Below, one piece after another: positions 8,397 through 15,979 of a stretch of DNA of 64,000 nucleotides. Made by a program: the position numbers and the translations under genes. The notes below the pieces were generated by a model, which saw only the letters and a list, made by a program, of their open reading frames with translations, was not told the DNA's origin and did not search any database. Source of the stretch: Nonomuraea gerenzanensis (GTDB lineage: Bacteria > Actinomycetota > Actinomycetes > Streptosporangiales > Streptosporangiaceae); assembly GCF_020215645.1 (NCBI RefSeq), contig NZ_CP084058.1:8742001-8806000 (forward strand), written 5' to 3'. Each line of letters opens with the position of its first letter. Positions within the stretch are counted from its first letter, which is position 1.

Positions 8397-10315
8397 ACGA
8401 CCTGGAGAAGCGCCTGCGGGCGGCCTTCGACGCCCGCGCCCAGAGCTTCGAGAGCAGCCCGGACGCCTGGCTGCGGACGCGCGAGCGCCGGCCGCGCCGC
8501 TACCTCGCGCTGCGCCTGGCGGCGGCGGCGCTGCCGGTGGCGCTGCTGGCCGTGTTCGTTCCCGTCCTGCTCGACGGGGGCCTGGGCAGGAACACCGCGG
8601 CCGACGCCGACGCGATCTACCAGCGGCTGATGCAGGACAGGACGCCGGCCGGCGAGCAGCTCAGCGTGGACAACCCGACGGAGGGCAAGCCGCTGCGGCT
8701 CTGGTTCGCCGAGGCGAAGGCGGGCCATCCCGAGCTCTGCTTCGTGCTGGAGCGGGCCGACGCGGAGCCGTACGGGAACTGCTCCCCCGTCGTGGAGGAG
8801 GACGGCGCGGAGGCCTGGTTCGCCGGCAGCACGCTGCGCGGAGGGGCGCAGAACGCACTGGACTGGGGCGTGGCGTTCCCGGACGTCGGCGGGATCACCG
8901 GGGTGGCCAAGGACGGGCAGCGCCTGCCCGGCACGATGCTGCGGCCGGCGGGGGCGCCGTACGCGATCTGGACCGTCACCTATCCCGCCCGGCACGCGAT
9001 GGCGGCGGTCGAGATCGCGGACGGCGCGGGCCGGGCGATCGGGTCGGCCTCCCGCGCCCTGATGGCGGGCCAGGAGGCGGGCCAGGACCTGGGCCCGGCC
9101 GTGGACCTGCCCGCCGGCGTCACCGCCCAGGCGCGGCGGACCGGGCGTGACACCTCGATCCGCTGGCTGCGGCACGGCACACACCTGGTCTCCAGCGGCG
9201 TCCAGCTCGATCGGCCGGTGCTCGCGATGGCCGACGAGAACGTGATCATGGGCATCGCCCGCCCCGACGTCACCAGGGTCGCCCTCGTCTTCCCCGGCGG
9301 GGTCACGGCCGAGGCCGCCACCAGACCGGATCCGTGGAGTCTGGGGCTCACGCTGTTCGCCGTGGAGGACCCGACCACGGATCCACAGGACCGCTTCGCG
9401 ACCGTCGCCTACGACGCCTCCGGCACGGAGATCTGGCGCGAGGAGGCGGCCACGGAGGAGGACCGCTTCCCGCCCGTCGGCGAGGTGATGACCATCCCGG
9501 GCACCGAGGGCTCCGGCGAGCCGGTGCGCGCCTGGTTCACCGGCATCGAGATGAAGGGCGACCCCGAGGCGGTCACGCTGTGCAGGTCGGGCGGCCTGTC
9601 CTCCTCCGCCGGGGACGGCACGCTCTGCACCGGCGGCAGCCGGAACGGCATGTTCAACCCGTATCCGCTGACCAGATACCTGCCGGAGCCCGGCACCGTC
9701 ACCTACCTCGGGGTCGTCGGCAAGGAGTGGAAGGCGGTGACGGCGGTGCTCTCCGACGGCACCCGGGTCCGTGCCGGGTTCCTGCGCGGCACGGGCACCC
9801 CGGCCCCGATCTGGCACGTCACGATCCCGAGGGGCGACGTGATCGTCTCCGGCTTCACCGTGCAGCCGGAGAACGGGCCGCTGGAGCGCCACCCCGAGCC
9901 GGACAGGACCTGCGGGCGCAGGGCCGCGGGCGCCGAGCGCCAGCAGGTGGCGGCGGGCGTGAGCGCCGCCGTCGCGGCGCCCGGTTGCGTCGCCTTCTTC
10001 GAGGGCGACCAGGTGGATACGTCGCTGCCCGGGCCGCTGCCCGGCGAGAAGCTGAGCGGCCTGCTCGACGCCGAGCGGCCGATGTGGTGGCGGCGCGGCC
10101 GGAGCACCTGGTACGGCTACGCGCTGCCCGGCACCGCCCGCGTCGAGCTCGTCACCTCCAACGGTCTGACCAGCACGGCCACGGCCGTTCCCGACCGGTT
10201 CGGCCAGGGTGTGACGTTGTTCGCCGGGCCGGTGCCCGAGGGCGGCGAGTTCTCCGCCGGCATGGTCGTCAAGGGCTTCGACGCCGCCGGCGAGCAGCTC
10301 TGGCAGAGCGGCTAA
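8393..10315 (+). CDS. One-pass membrane protein with duplicated extracytoplasmic module, putative regulator of the ECF sigma factor
   Basis: A 640-residue protein coupled to the sigma gene by a 4-bp overlap. Residues 1-38 are a charged cytoplasmic segment (no zinc-binding HxxxCxxC anti-sigma motif). About 39-60 is one membrane helix. The rest is outside the cell. The outside part is an internal repeat: about 86-350 (GKPLRLWFAEAKAGHPELC, later PYAIWTVTYPA and LGLTLFAVEDP) and about 363-640 (GEPVRAWFTGIEMKGDPEA, later PIWHVTIPRGD and QGVTLFAGPVP). Each repeat has paired Cys residues, so disulfides are possible. Inference: the short N-terminal tail binds the sigma factor and the duplicated domain senses an outside signal. 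The anti-sigma role rests on gene position, not on a known motif. Confidence 0.7.
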   Translation: MNDLEKRLRAAFDARAQSFESSPDAWLRTRERRPRRYLALRLAAAALPVALLAVFVPVLLDGGLGRNTAADADAIYQRLMQDRTPAGEQLSVDNPTEGKPLRLWFAEAKAGHPELCFVLERADAEPYGNCSPVVEEDGAEAWFAGSTLRGGAQNALDWGVAFPDVGGITGVAKDGQRLPGTMLRPAGAPYAIWTVTYPARHAMAAVEIADGAGRAIGSASRALMAGQEAGQDLGPAVDLPAGVTAQARRTGRDTSIRWLRHGTHLVSSGVQLDRPVLAMADENVIMGIARPDVTRVALVFPGGVTAEAATRPDPWSLGLTLFAVEDPTTDPQDRFATVAYDASGTEIWREEAATEEDRFPPVGEVMTIPGTEGSGEPVRAWFTGIEMKGDPEAVTLCRSGGLSSSAGDGTLCTGGSRNGMFNPYPLTRYLPEPGTVTYLGVVGKEWKAVTAVLSDGTRVRAGFLRGTGTPAPIWHVTIPRGDVIVSGFTVQPENGPLERHPEPDRTCGRRAAGAERQQVAAGVSAAVAAPGCVAFFEGDQVDTSLPGPLPGEKLSGLLDAERPMWWRRGRSTWYGYALPGTARVELVTSNGLTSTATAVPDRFGQGVTLFAGPVPEGGEFSAGMVVKGFDAAGEQLWQSG

Positions 10316-11799
10316 CGGCCCAGGTCGCGGTAACGGGCCTGGCGGGCCGCGAAGCGGTCGGCCGGGCTCACCCGCAGCAGCCCCGCGATCTCGTACTCCA
10401 GCGCCCGTCCCACCCGCTCGCAGAACTGCCTGGGCTCGTAGGCGGCGTCGGGCAGCTCGGGGATCACCCGGTCGGCGATGCCGTCACGGCGCAGGTCGGT
10501 GGCGCGGATGTGCTGGGCCTGGGCGATCTCGGGGGCGAAGTCGACCGAGCGGTAGAGGATGGCGGAGGCGCCTTCCGGCGGCAGCGGCGCCAGCCAGGCG
10601 TGCTGCGCGCAGAGCACCCGGTCGGCGGGCAGCAGCGCCAGCGCGGCGCCGCCCGCGCCCTCGCCGAGCAGCAGGCAGACGGTGGGCGCGTCGAGCGTGA
10701 GGAGCTCGGCCAGGCAGCGGGCGATCTCGGCGGCCAGCCCGCCCTCCTCGGCCCCCTTCGACAGGTCGGCCCCGGCCGTGTCGATCACGGTGACCAGGGG
10801 CAGGCCCAGCTCGGCGGCCAGCCTCATGCCGCGCCTGGCCACCCGCAGCCCGGCCGGGCCGAGCGGCGAGTCGGCGCGCTGGAGCCGCCGGTCCTGGCCG
10901 AGCACCACCGCAGGCGCGGTGCCGAACCTGGCCAGCGCGAGCAGCAGCCCCGGCTGGTTCTTGCCCTCCTCGGTGCCGCTGAGCGGGGTCACGCCGGTGG
11001 CGGCGAGCTTGAGCAGCGCGCGTACGCCAGGCCGGTCGTCGCGCCTGGACCGGGTGATCGCCTCCCACGCCTCCACCGGCCGCAGGTCCTCCTCGGGCGG
11101 CTCGCCGGCCTCGATGGCCGAGCGGTCGGCGGCGAGCACGGTCAGCGCCCTGATCGCCACCTCCCGCGCCTCCTCGGCCGAGACCACCGCGTCGAGCAGG
11201 CCCTTGGCGTGCAGGTTCTCCGCCACCTGTACGCCGTCGGGGAACGGGTAGCCGTGCAGCGACTCGAACACCCGCGGCCCCAGGAACCCGATCAGCGCCC
11301 CCGGCTCCGCCACCGTGACGTGCCCCAGCGACCCCCAGGACGCGAACACCCCGCCGGTCGTCGGATGCCGCAGGTAGACCAGGTACGGCAGGCCGACCGC
11401 CCGGTGCGCCTGGATCACCGCGGTGATCTTCACCATCTGGACGAACCCGAGCGCGCCCTCCTGCATGCGCGTGCCGCCGGAGGCGGGCAGGGCCAGCAGC
11501 GGCAGCCGCTCGCGGGTGGCCCGCTCGGCCGCGGCCGCGAACCGCTCGGCCGCGACCACCCCGATCGAGCCCGCCATGAACGAGAACTCGCACGCCACGA
11601 CGGCCACCCTGCGCCCGTCGAGCAGCCCCTCACCGGTGATCACGGCCTCGTCGTAGCCGGACTTGACGCGGGCCGCGGCCAGCTCGTCGGCGTAGGAGGA
11701 GCCGGGCTCGGCCGGATCGGCGGGCGGCGCGTCCCACGACTTCCACGACCCCCGGTCGAGGATCGTTTCGATCAGTGTGCGCGCGTCCGGACGGCTCAC
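10312..11799 (-). CDS. Fused acetyl-CoA carboxylase carboxyltransferase (beta plus alpha halves)
   Basis: A 495-residue protein with two crotonase-fold halves in AccD-AccA order. The first (about 40-230) has FSFMAGSIGVVAAERF, LPLLALPASGGTRMQEG and PTTGGVFASWGSLG, the typical beta-subunit motifs. The second (about 260-480) has LLKLAATGVTPLSG, LPLVTVIDTAGADLSKGAEE and LLLGEGAGGAALALLPADR, typical of alpha subunits. It should move carboxyl from biotin carrier to an acyl-CoA; acetyl-CoA is most likely. No zinc ribbon is visible at the N-terminus. The GTG start has GGGAG 6 nt upstream. No biotin carboxylase or carrier gene is in the window. It follows the CaiB gene on the same strand after 74 bp. 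Confidence 0.88.
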   Translation of the reverse strand: MSRPDARTLIETILDRGSWKSWDAPPADPAEPGSSYADELAAARVKSGYDEAVITGEGLLDGRRVAVVACEFSFMAGSIGVVAAERFAAAAERATRERLPLLALPASGGTRMQEGALGFVQMVKITAVIQAHRAVGLPYLVYLRHPTTGGVFASWGSLGHVTVAEPGALIGFLGPRVFESLHGYPFPDGVQVAENLHAKGLLDAVVSAEEAREVAIRALTVLAADRSAIEAGEPPEEDLRPVEAWEAITRSRRDDRPGVRALLKLAATGVTPLSGTEEGKNQPGLLLALARFGTAPAVVLGQDRRLQRADSPLGPAGLRVARRGMRLAAELGLPLVTVIDTAGADLSKGAEEGGLAAEIARCLAELLTLDAPTVCLLLGEGAGGAALALLPADRVLCAQHAWLAPLPPEGASAILYRSVDFAPEIAQAQHIRATDLRRDGIADRVIPELPDAAYEPRQFCERVGRALEYEIAGLLRVSPADRFAARQARYRDLGR

Positions 11800-11873
11800 T
11801 ATCGCTCCCTAGAGGTCAGCCAACGATGCAATGTTGACGCATGAGCGCCCTGGCCGGTGCCACCTGTTCGCGA

Positions 11874-13031
11874 TCAACTTTCGCGCTCCTCCAGCCAGGC
11901 GAGCACGGCCTCGCCGTCCTGGCCGAGCGCGGGCGGCGCGGTGTGCTCCACCCCGGTCAGCCCGTCGAAGCGCAGCGGCGGCCCCGGCAGCTCGATCGTG
12001 CCGAGCACCGGGTGCTCCACCTCGACGACCAGGCCCTGCGAGCGGGTCTGCTCCCACGCGTAGACCTCGTCGAGGGTCCTGATCGCGCCCGCGGGCACGC
12101 CCGCCTCGGCCAGCTTCGCCAGCCAGTGGGCGCGGTCGTGGGCGGACAGCGCCTTCTCCATGTCGGTGATCAGCTCGTCTCGGTGGGCGGACCTGTCGCG
12201 GTTGGTGGCGTAGCGCGGCTGCTCGGGGTCGAGGCCGAGGAGCGCGGCGACCTTGCGCCACTGGCCGTCGTTGGCGGCGGCGATCTGCAGCATGCCGTCG
12301 GCGCAGCGGAAGGCGCCGTAGGGGGCGATGGAGGCGTGGTGGTTGCCGCCCGCCGCGGTGACCTGGCCGCCGACCGTCCAGGCGGTGCCGTGGTAGGCGT
12401 GCACGCCGGTGATGGCGGCCAGCAGCGAGGTGCGCACGACCCGGCCCCTGCCGGTGCGGGCGCGCTCGTGCAGCGCGGCGGCCACGCCGTACGCGCCGTA
12501 CATGCCGGCCAGCAGGTCACCGATGGAGGCGCCGACGCGGTACGGCTCGTCGGGCGAGGGGCCGGTCAGCGACATCAGCCCCGCCTCGCCCTGGGCGATC
12601 TGGTCGTAGCCGGGCCTGCCGCCCTCGGGCCCGTCGTGGCCGAAGCCGGTGATCGACAGGATGACCAGGCGCGGGTTGAGCTCGTGCAGGCGCTCGACGG
12701 TGAAGCCGAGGCGGTCGAGCACGCCGGTGCGGAAGTTCTCCACCAGGACGTCGCTGTGGCGGACGAGCCGCTCGATGAGCTGCTTGCCCTCGGCGGACTT
12801 CAGATCGACGGCGATGGACTGCTTGTTGCGGTTGGCTGCCAGGAAGTAGGTCGAAATATCGTGATCCGGCCCGACGAACGGCGGACCCCAGCCGCGCGAC
12901 TCGTCGCCCCCGTCCGGATGCTCGACTTTGATCACCCTGGCGCCCAGGTCACCGAGCATCTGCGCGGCGTGCGGCCCGGCCAGGGCCCTGGACAGATCGA
13001 GTACGACGATGTCACCGAGGGGTCCGAGCAA
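11874..13031 (-). CDS. CaiB/BaiF family CoA-transferase (class III)
   Basis: About 385 residues. It begins GDIVVLDLSRALAGPHAAQM and continues LGARVIKVEHPDGGDESRGWGPPF, YFLAANRNKQSIAVDLKS and LVENFRTGVLDRLG, all hallmarks of family III CoA-transferases such as formyl-CoA:oxalate and carnitine CoA-transferases. The catalytic Asp is expected in the conserved region around YDQIAQGEAGLMSLTG. It moves CoA between acyl donors and acceptors in the cytosol; the substrate is unknown. The frame is open to 13247, but a TTG at 13031 is chosen because GGGAGG lies 7 nt before it and the family starts here. An ATG at 13070 is the alternative. It probably forms an operon with the carboxyltransferase gene. Confidence 0.88.
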   Translation of the reverse strand: MLGPLGDIVVLDLSRALAGPHAAQMLGDLGARVIKVEHPDGGDESRGWGPPFVGPDHDISTYFLAANRNKQSIAVDLKSAEGKQLIERLVRHSDVLVENFRTGVLDRLGFTVERLHELNPRLVILSITGFGHDGPEGGRPGYDQIAQGEAGLMSLTGPSPDEPYRVGASIGDLLAGMYGAYGVAAALHERARTGRGRVVRTSLLAAITGVHAYHGTAWTVGGQVTAAGGNHHASIAPYGAFRCADGMLQIAAANDGQWRKVAALLGLDPEQPRYATNRDRSAHRDELITDMEKALSAHDRAHWLAKLAEAGVPAGAIRTLDEVYAWEQTRSQGLVVEVEHPVLGTIELPGPPLRFDGLTGVEHTAPPALGQDGEAVLAWLEERES

Positions 13032-13110
13032 GATCCAACCTCCCGCTTGCGAATCGGGGTGAAAGAACATTCTCTCAGTACGGTGCCCCTCGTCACCTAC
13101 CCTGGGTCCG

Positions 13111-13686
13111 ATGAAAGACCTGCCCTCCACCCCCGCCCCCACCCCCGCCCCCACCGTGCCTTCGATCGCGGCCCGCGTCGCGGGGCTCGCCCCTTCGTGC
13201 GGCCCGGTCCGCCTGGTGGCCGTGGACGGGCCCGCGGGGTCGGGCAAGACGACGTTCGCGGGGCGGCTGGGGGCGGAGCTGGCCTGCCAGGTGATCCACA
13301 GCGACGACTTCCCCGTGCCGTGGGAGGACGGGCCCGGCGGCTGGTTCCCCGCCCTGGAGTCACAGGTGCTGCGCCCGCTCCAGCGCGGCCTGCCCGGCGG
13401 GTTCCGCAGGTACGACTGGGTACGCGGCGCCTACGCCCAGCAGGTGGCCGTGCCGGTCGCGCCCGTCCTGGTCGTCGAGGGCGTCGGGACGGCACGGGCC
13501 TCGGTGTCGGGCCTGCTGGCGTACACCGTCTGGGTGGAGGCAGCCGAGCCGGAGCGCCTGCGGCGGGTGCTGGCGCGCGACGGCGCCGAGCTGGAGCCGC
13601 GCTGGCGTCAGTGGTTCGCGGCGGAACGGGAGTGGTTCGCGGCGGACCGCACCCGGGAGCGGGCCGACCTCGTGCTCACGACGTGA
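13111..13686 (+). CDS. Uridine kinase-like P-loop NTPase
   Basis: A 191-residue protein with a Walker A loop VDGPAGSGKTTFAGRL (K46, T47), then IHSDDFPVPWEDGPGGWFPA, the substrate-site segment of uridine/cytidine-kinase-like enzymes, and RYDWVRGAY, LVVEGVGTARA (Walker B-like) and an arginine-rich lid (RLRRVLARDG). It probably phosphorylates a nucleoside or similar small molecule with ATP. The first 30 residues are a Pro/Ala/Thr run that includes a short TPAP repeat. ATG start without ribosome site; TACCCT (13098-13103) lies 7 nt upstream, so probably leaderless. Its last 11 bp overlap the end of the convergent phosphatase gene. Confidence 0.85.
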   Translation: MKDLPSTPAPTPAPTVPSIAARVAGLAPSCGPVRLVAVDGPAGSGKTTFAGRLGAELACQVIHSDDFPVPWEDGPGGWFPALESQVLRPLQRGLPGGFRRYDWVRGAYAQQVAVPVAPVLVVEGVGTARASVSGLLAYTVWVEAAEPERLRRVLARDGAELEPRWRQWFAAEREWFAADRTRERADLVLTT

Positions 13687-14341
13687 GGTGCGCGACGTCG
13701 TTGAACGCCACCAGCTCGCCCGTGCGCCACACGGACACCGAGGCGTTCAGCACCGGCGTGCACTCCAGCACCGCCGCCAGCTCCGCGTCCGGCCGCCCGT
13801 CGAGGACGTGGCGCAGCGCCAGCACCACCGAGTCGTGCGCGACGATCAGCACCCGCCGCCCGGCGGCCCGCCCGTCCAGGTCGCGCAGGAACGCGCGCAG
13901 CCGCACCACCACGTCGGCCAGCGACTCCCCGCCGGGCGGGCGGTAGGCGTAGGCGCCCAGCGACTCGCGCCGCTTCAGCTCCTCGGGGTGCCGCTCCCGG
14001 ATCGCGGCCAGGTTGAACCGCGCGAACGCGCCCGGCTCCTGGTCCCTGAGCCGCTCGTCCACGGTGACGGGCAGCGGCTGCACGCCCCACGCCTCCTGGG
14101 CGATCTTCCAGGTGTCGAGGGCGCGCAGGTACGGCGAGCACCACACCAGCTCCGGCGCCTCCCCGCCGGGCAGCGCCGCCAGCAGCCGGCCCAGCGCCGC
14201 CGCCTGCGCCCTGCCCAGCTCCGTCACCGTCACCTCGTCGTCGCCGCGCTCGTAGACCAGCGGCGTCTCGCCCGCCTCCCGGTGCGCGAGGTTGGCCTCG
14301 CTCTCGCCGTGCCGCACCGCCATGATCCGTTCGGGGCCCAT
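13676..14341 (-). CDS. Histidine phosphatase family protein (phosphoglycerate mutase-like)
   Basis: A 221-residue enzyme. The phosphate-accepting RHGESEAN motif sits at residues 10-17 (H11 is the catalytic His). Other conserved parts are TELGRAQAAALGRLL, WCSPYLRALDT (second Arg), the acid E in RDQEPGAF, and LIVAHDSVVLALRHVL (second His). These make a complete active site, so a working phosphatase is likely; the substrate is unknown. A longer open frame upstream is rejected because RHGE must sit near the N-terminus. The start has no ribosome site; TACGAT (14353-14348) lies 6 nt upstream, part of a promoter shared with the gene at 14364. Confidence 0.9.
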   Translation of the reverse strand: MGPERIMAVRHGESEANLAHREAGETPLVYERGDDEVTVTELGRAQAAALGRLLAALPGGEAPELVWCSPYLRALDTWKIAQEAWGVQPLPVTVDERLRDQEPGAFARFNLAAIRERHPEELKRRESLGAYAYRPPGGESLADVVVRLRAFLRDLDGRAAGRRVLIVAHDSVVLALRHVLDGRPDAELAAVLECTPVLNASVSVWRTGELVAFNDVAHLTS

Positions 14342-14347
14342 GCGCTG

Positions 14348-14357
14348 ATCGTACGGT
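14348..14357. promoter_or_regulatory. Bidirectional promoter with overlapping -10 hexamers
   Basis: TACGGT (14352-14357, + strand) is 6 nt before ATG 14364, and TACGAT (14353 to 14348, - strand) is 6 nt before ATG 14341. The two hexamers share the TA at 14352-14353. The start codons are only 22 bp apart, and neither has a Shine-Dalgarno site. This is the second such arrangement in the window (compare 3496-3508). Confidence 0.55.
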
Positions 14358-14363
14358 GGGGGC

Positions 14364-15224
14364 ATGACTTCTGTCGCAGTACTCGGAACGGGGCTCATGG
14401 GGCTGCCCATGGGCCGGAACCTGGCCAGGGCCGGCATGCGGGTGCGGGCGTGGAACCGTACCAGGGACAAGGCCCTGCCCCTGGAGGCGGACGGCGCGGT
14501 CGTCGCGCACTCCCCCGTCGAGGCCGTCGAGGGCGCCGACGTGATCCTCACGATGCTGAGCGACGGCGACGCGGTGCGCGAGGCCGTCACCGCCGCCGCT
14601 CCCGGCCTCCGCGACGGGCAGGTGTGGGCGCAGATGAGCACGGTCGGCGTGCCCGCCGCGGAACACCTCGCGTCACTGGCGGCCGAACACGGCCTGACGT
14701 ACGTGGACGCACCCGTCCAGGGCACCAGGCAGCCCGCCGAACAGGGCAAGCTGGTCATCCTCGCCTCGGGCCCGGCTTCGGCGCGCGAGGTGCTGGAGCC
14801 GGTCTTCGGGGCGCTCGGCCAGCGGACGCTCTGGCTCGGGGACGCCGGAGCCGGCACGCGGCTCAAGATGGCCACGGTCAGCTACGGCATCTCACTGACG
14901 GCCGTCGTGGCCGAGGCCCTGTCGCTGGCCCGTGGGCTGGGGCTCGACCCTGACCTGGTGCGGCAGGTGATCACGGGTGGGCCGATGGACAACGCCTACT
15001 TCCAGGCCAAGTCCGCGGCCATCCTGTCGGGCGACTTCACGCCCAGCTTCACGGTGCGCAACGCGGAGAAGGACACCCGGCTGATCCGGGAGGCCGGGGA
15101 GGGGGTGGGGGTGCGGCTGGATGTGGTGGCGGCGGCCGGGGAGAGGTTCCGGCGGGCCGTGGCGCAGGGGCATGGGGATGAGGACATGGCGGCTACGTAT
15201 TTCGCGAGCTTCGACGAGGCGTAG
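14364..15224 (+). CDS. NAD(P)-dependent oxidoreductase, 3-hydroxyisobutyrate dehydrogenase family
   Basis: A 286-residue beta-hydroxyacid dehydrogenase. The Rossmann loop is GTGLMGLPM (G8, G10, G13). The family motif DAPVQGTRQPAEQGKL (115-130) replaces the usual DAPVSGG, which hints at a substrate other than 3-hydroxyisobutyrate. The catalytic lysine is K168 in GAGTRLKMATVSY. The C-terminal helical domain ends at 286. It oxidises or reduces a short hydroxyacid or semialdehyde, possibly an imine-reductase-like substrate. ATG start, leaderless type (TACGGT, 6 nt spacing). Confidence 0.88.
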   Translation: MTSVAVLGTGLMGLPMGRNLARAGMRVRAWNRTRDKALPLEADGAVVAHSPVEAVEGADVILTMLSDGDAVREAVTAAAPGLRDGQVWAQMSTVGVPAAEHLASLAAEHGLTYVDAPVQGTRQPAEQGKLVILASGPASAREVLEPVFGALGQRTLWLGDAGAGTRLKMATVSYGISLTAVVAEALSLARGLGLDPDLVRQVITGGPMDNAYFQAKSAAILSGDFTPSFTVRNAEKDTRLIREAGEGVGVRLDVVAAAGERFRRAVAQGHGDEDMAATYFASFDEA

Positions 15225-15229
15225 GGGGT

Positions 15230-15366
15230 GAGCCCGGGCTTCGCGCTTTCGGGGTGACTATTCGTGTGCGGCCGGGTACAGTTACAGCAGGCCGCCCTCC
15301 TGCGGGGGGGATGGAAGTGGGCCCGGGTGGACCGCCGGACGACGGGAGCCCGGGCTTCGCGCTTTC
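15230..15366 (+). repeat. Pair of 21-bp direct repeats (15230-15250 and 15346-15366)
   Basis: Two identical copies of a 21-bp sequence containing the palindrome AGCCCGGGCT followed by TCGCGCTTTC, 116 bp apart. They flank a 95-bp stretch with no gene. The second copy touches the stop codon of the DUF3800 gene. Each palindrome can form a short hairpin, so they may act as terminators for the converging genes, or mark an old duplication. Confidence 0.7.
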
Positions 15367-15934
15367 AGCGGGTGTCGATGCGCTGCAAGGCGAGACCCGT
15401 CTCCACTAGGCTCCAGAACTTGTCATCGCCGCGCTCAGCGAGGCACCTGGCGCCCGCGATGATGTCCGCCAGCCACAGCAGAGGCTCCGACACCGGGTCA
15501 CACCACGACAGCCGAAGCCTCGGCGGCACCGCATGACGACCCTTCAGCTTGACGACGAGCTCGTGATCGCGTCGATCGAGTCCCGCGTCGCGGCGTTCGA
15601 AGAACACGTCCGCCACATGGTGATCACCGAGCTCCCAGAGCAGGCACTCCATGCACTTGCGACGGGCGCGTTCCTGGCGGGCGGGGTCCATGCCCGTGCC
15701 CACGACCAAGATCCCGTCCGGCCGCCACTCCGCAACCGCCTCGATGAGCTGCGTTCGGCGCTTGTCGTTCTCATCGTGCCAGTGCAGCCGCAACTGCCGA
15801 TGCAGCAGCAGCGCTCGCAGATCGGCACGGTAGCGATCAGCCTGGTGCGGCGCCACCAGCACGGCCGCCATCAGATAGACACCGCGCGCGAGCACCATGG
15901 ACTCATCGACGTAAGCGGCAAACGGGGGGTTCAC
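15365..15934 (-). CDS. DUF3800-like protein (RNase H-fold type)
   Basis: A 189-residue protein with the DUF3800 pattern: AAYVDESM at the N-terminus (conserved acidic D-E), VYLMAAVLVAP, LHWHDENDKRR in the middle, and WCDPVSEPLLWLADIIAGA near the C-terminus (the family's LADxIAGA). DUF3800 proteins have an RNase H-like fold and some occur with defence or mobile genes; activity is not established. The GTG start is 8 nt after TAGCAT, a possible leaderless promoter. Codon use looks less extreme in GC than the neighbours. It stands alone between a dehydrogenase and the hydantoinase operon. Confidence 0.72.
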   Translation of the reverse strand: MNPPFAAYVDESMVLARGVYLMAAVLVAPHQADRYRADLRALLLHRQLRLHWHDENDKRRTQLIEAVAEWRPDGILVVGTGMDPARQERARRKCMECLLWELGDHHVADVFFERRDAGLDRRDHELVVKLKGRHAVPPRLRLSWCDPVSEPLLWLADIIAGARCLAERGDDKFWSLVETGLALQRIDTR

Positions 15935-15979
15935 GAGAGATCATGCTAGCCCCTGTGAACACGAAGCGTGATTAACTAC

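Noticed and set aside
15264..15536. 90-codon + strand ORF (MCGRVQLQQ...)
   Set aside because: It overlaps the end of the DUF3800 gene on the other strand and contains one copy of the 21-bp repeat; no ribosome site or domain is seen.
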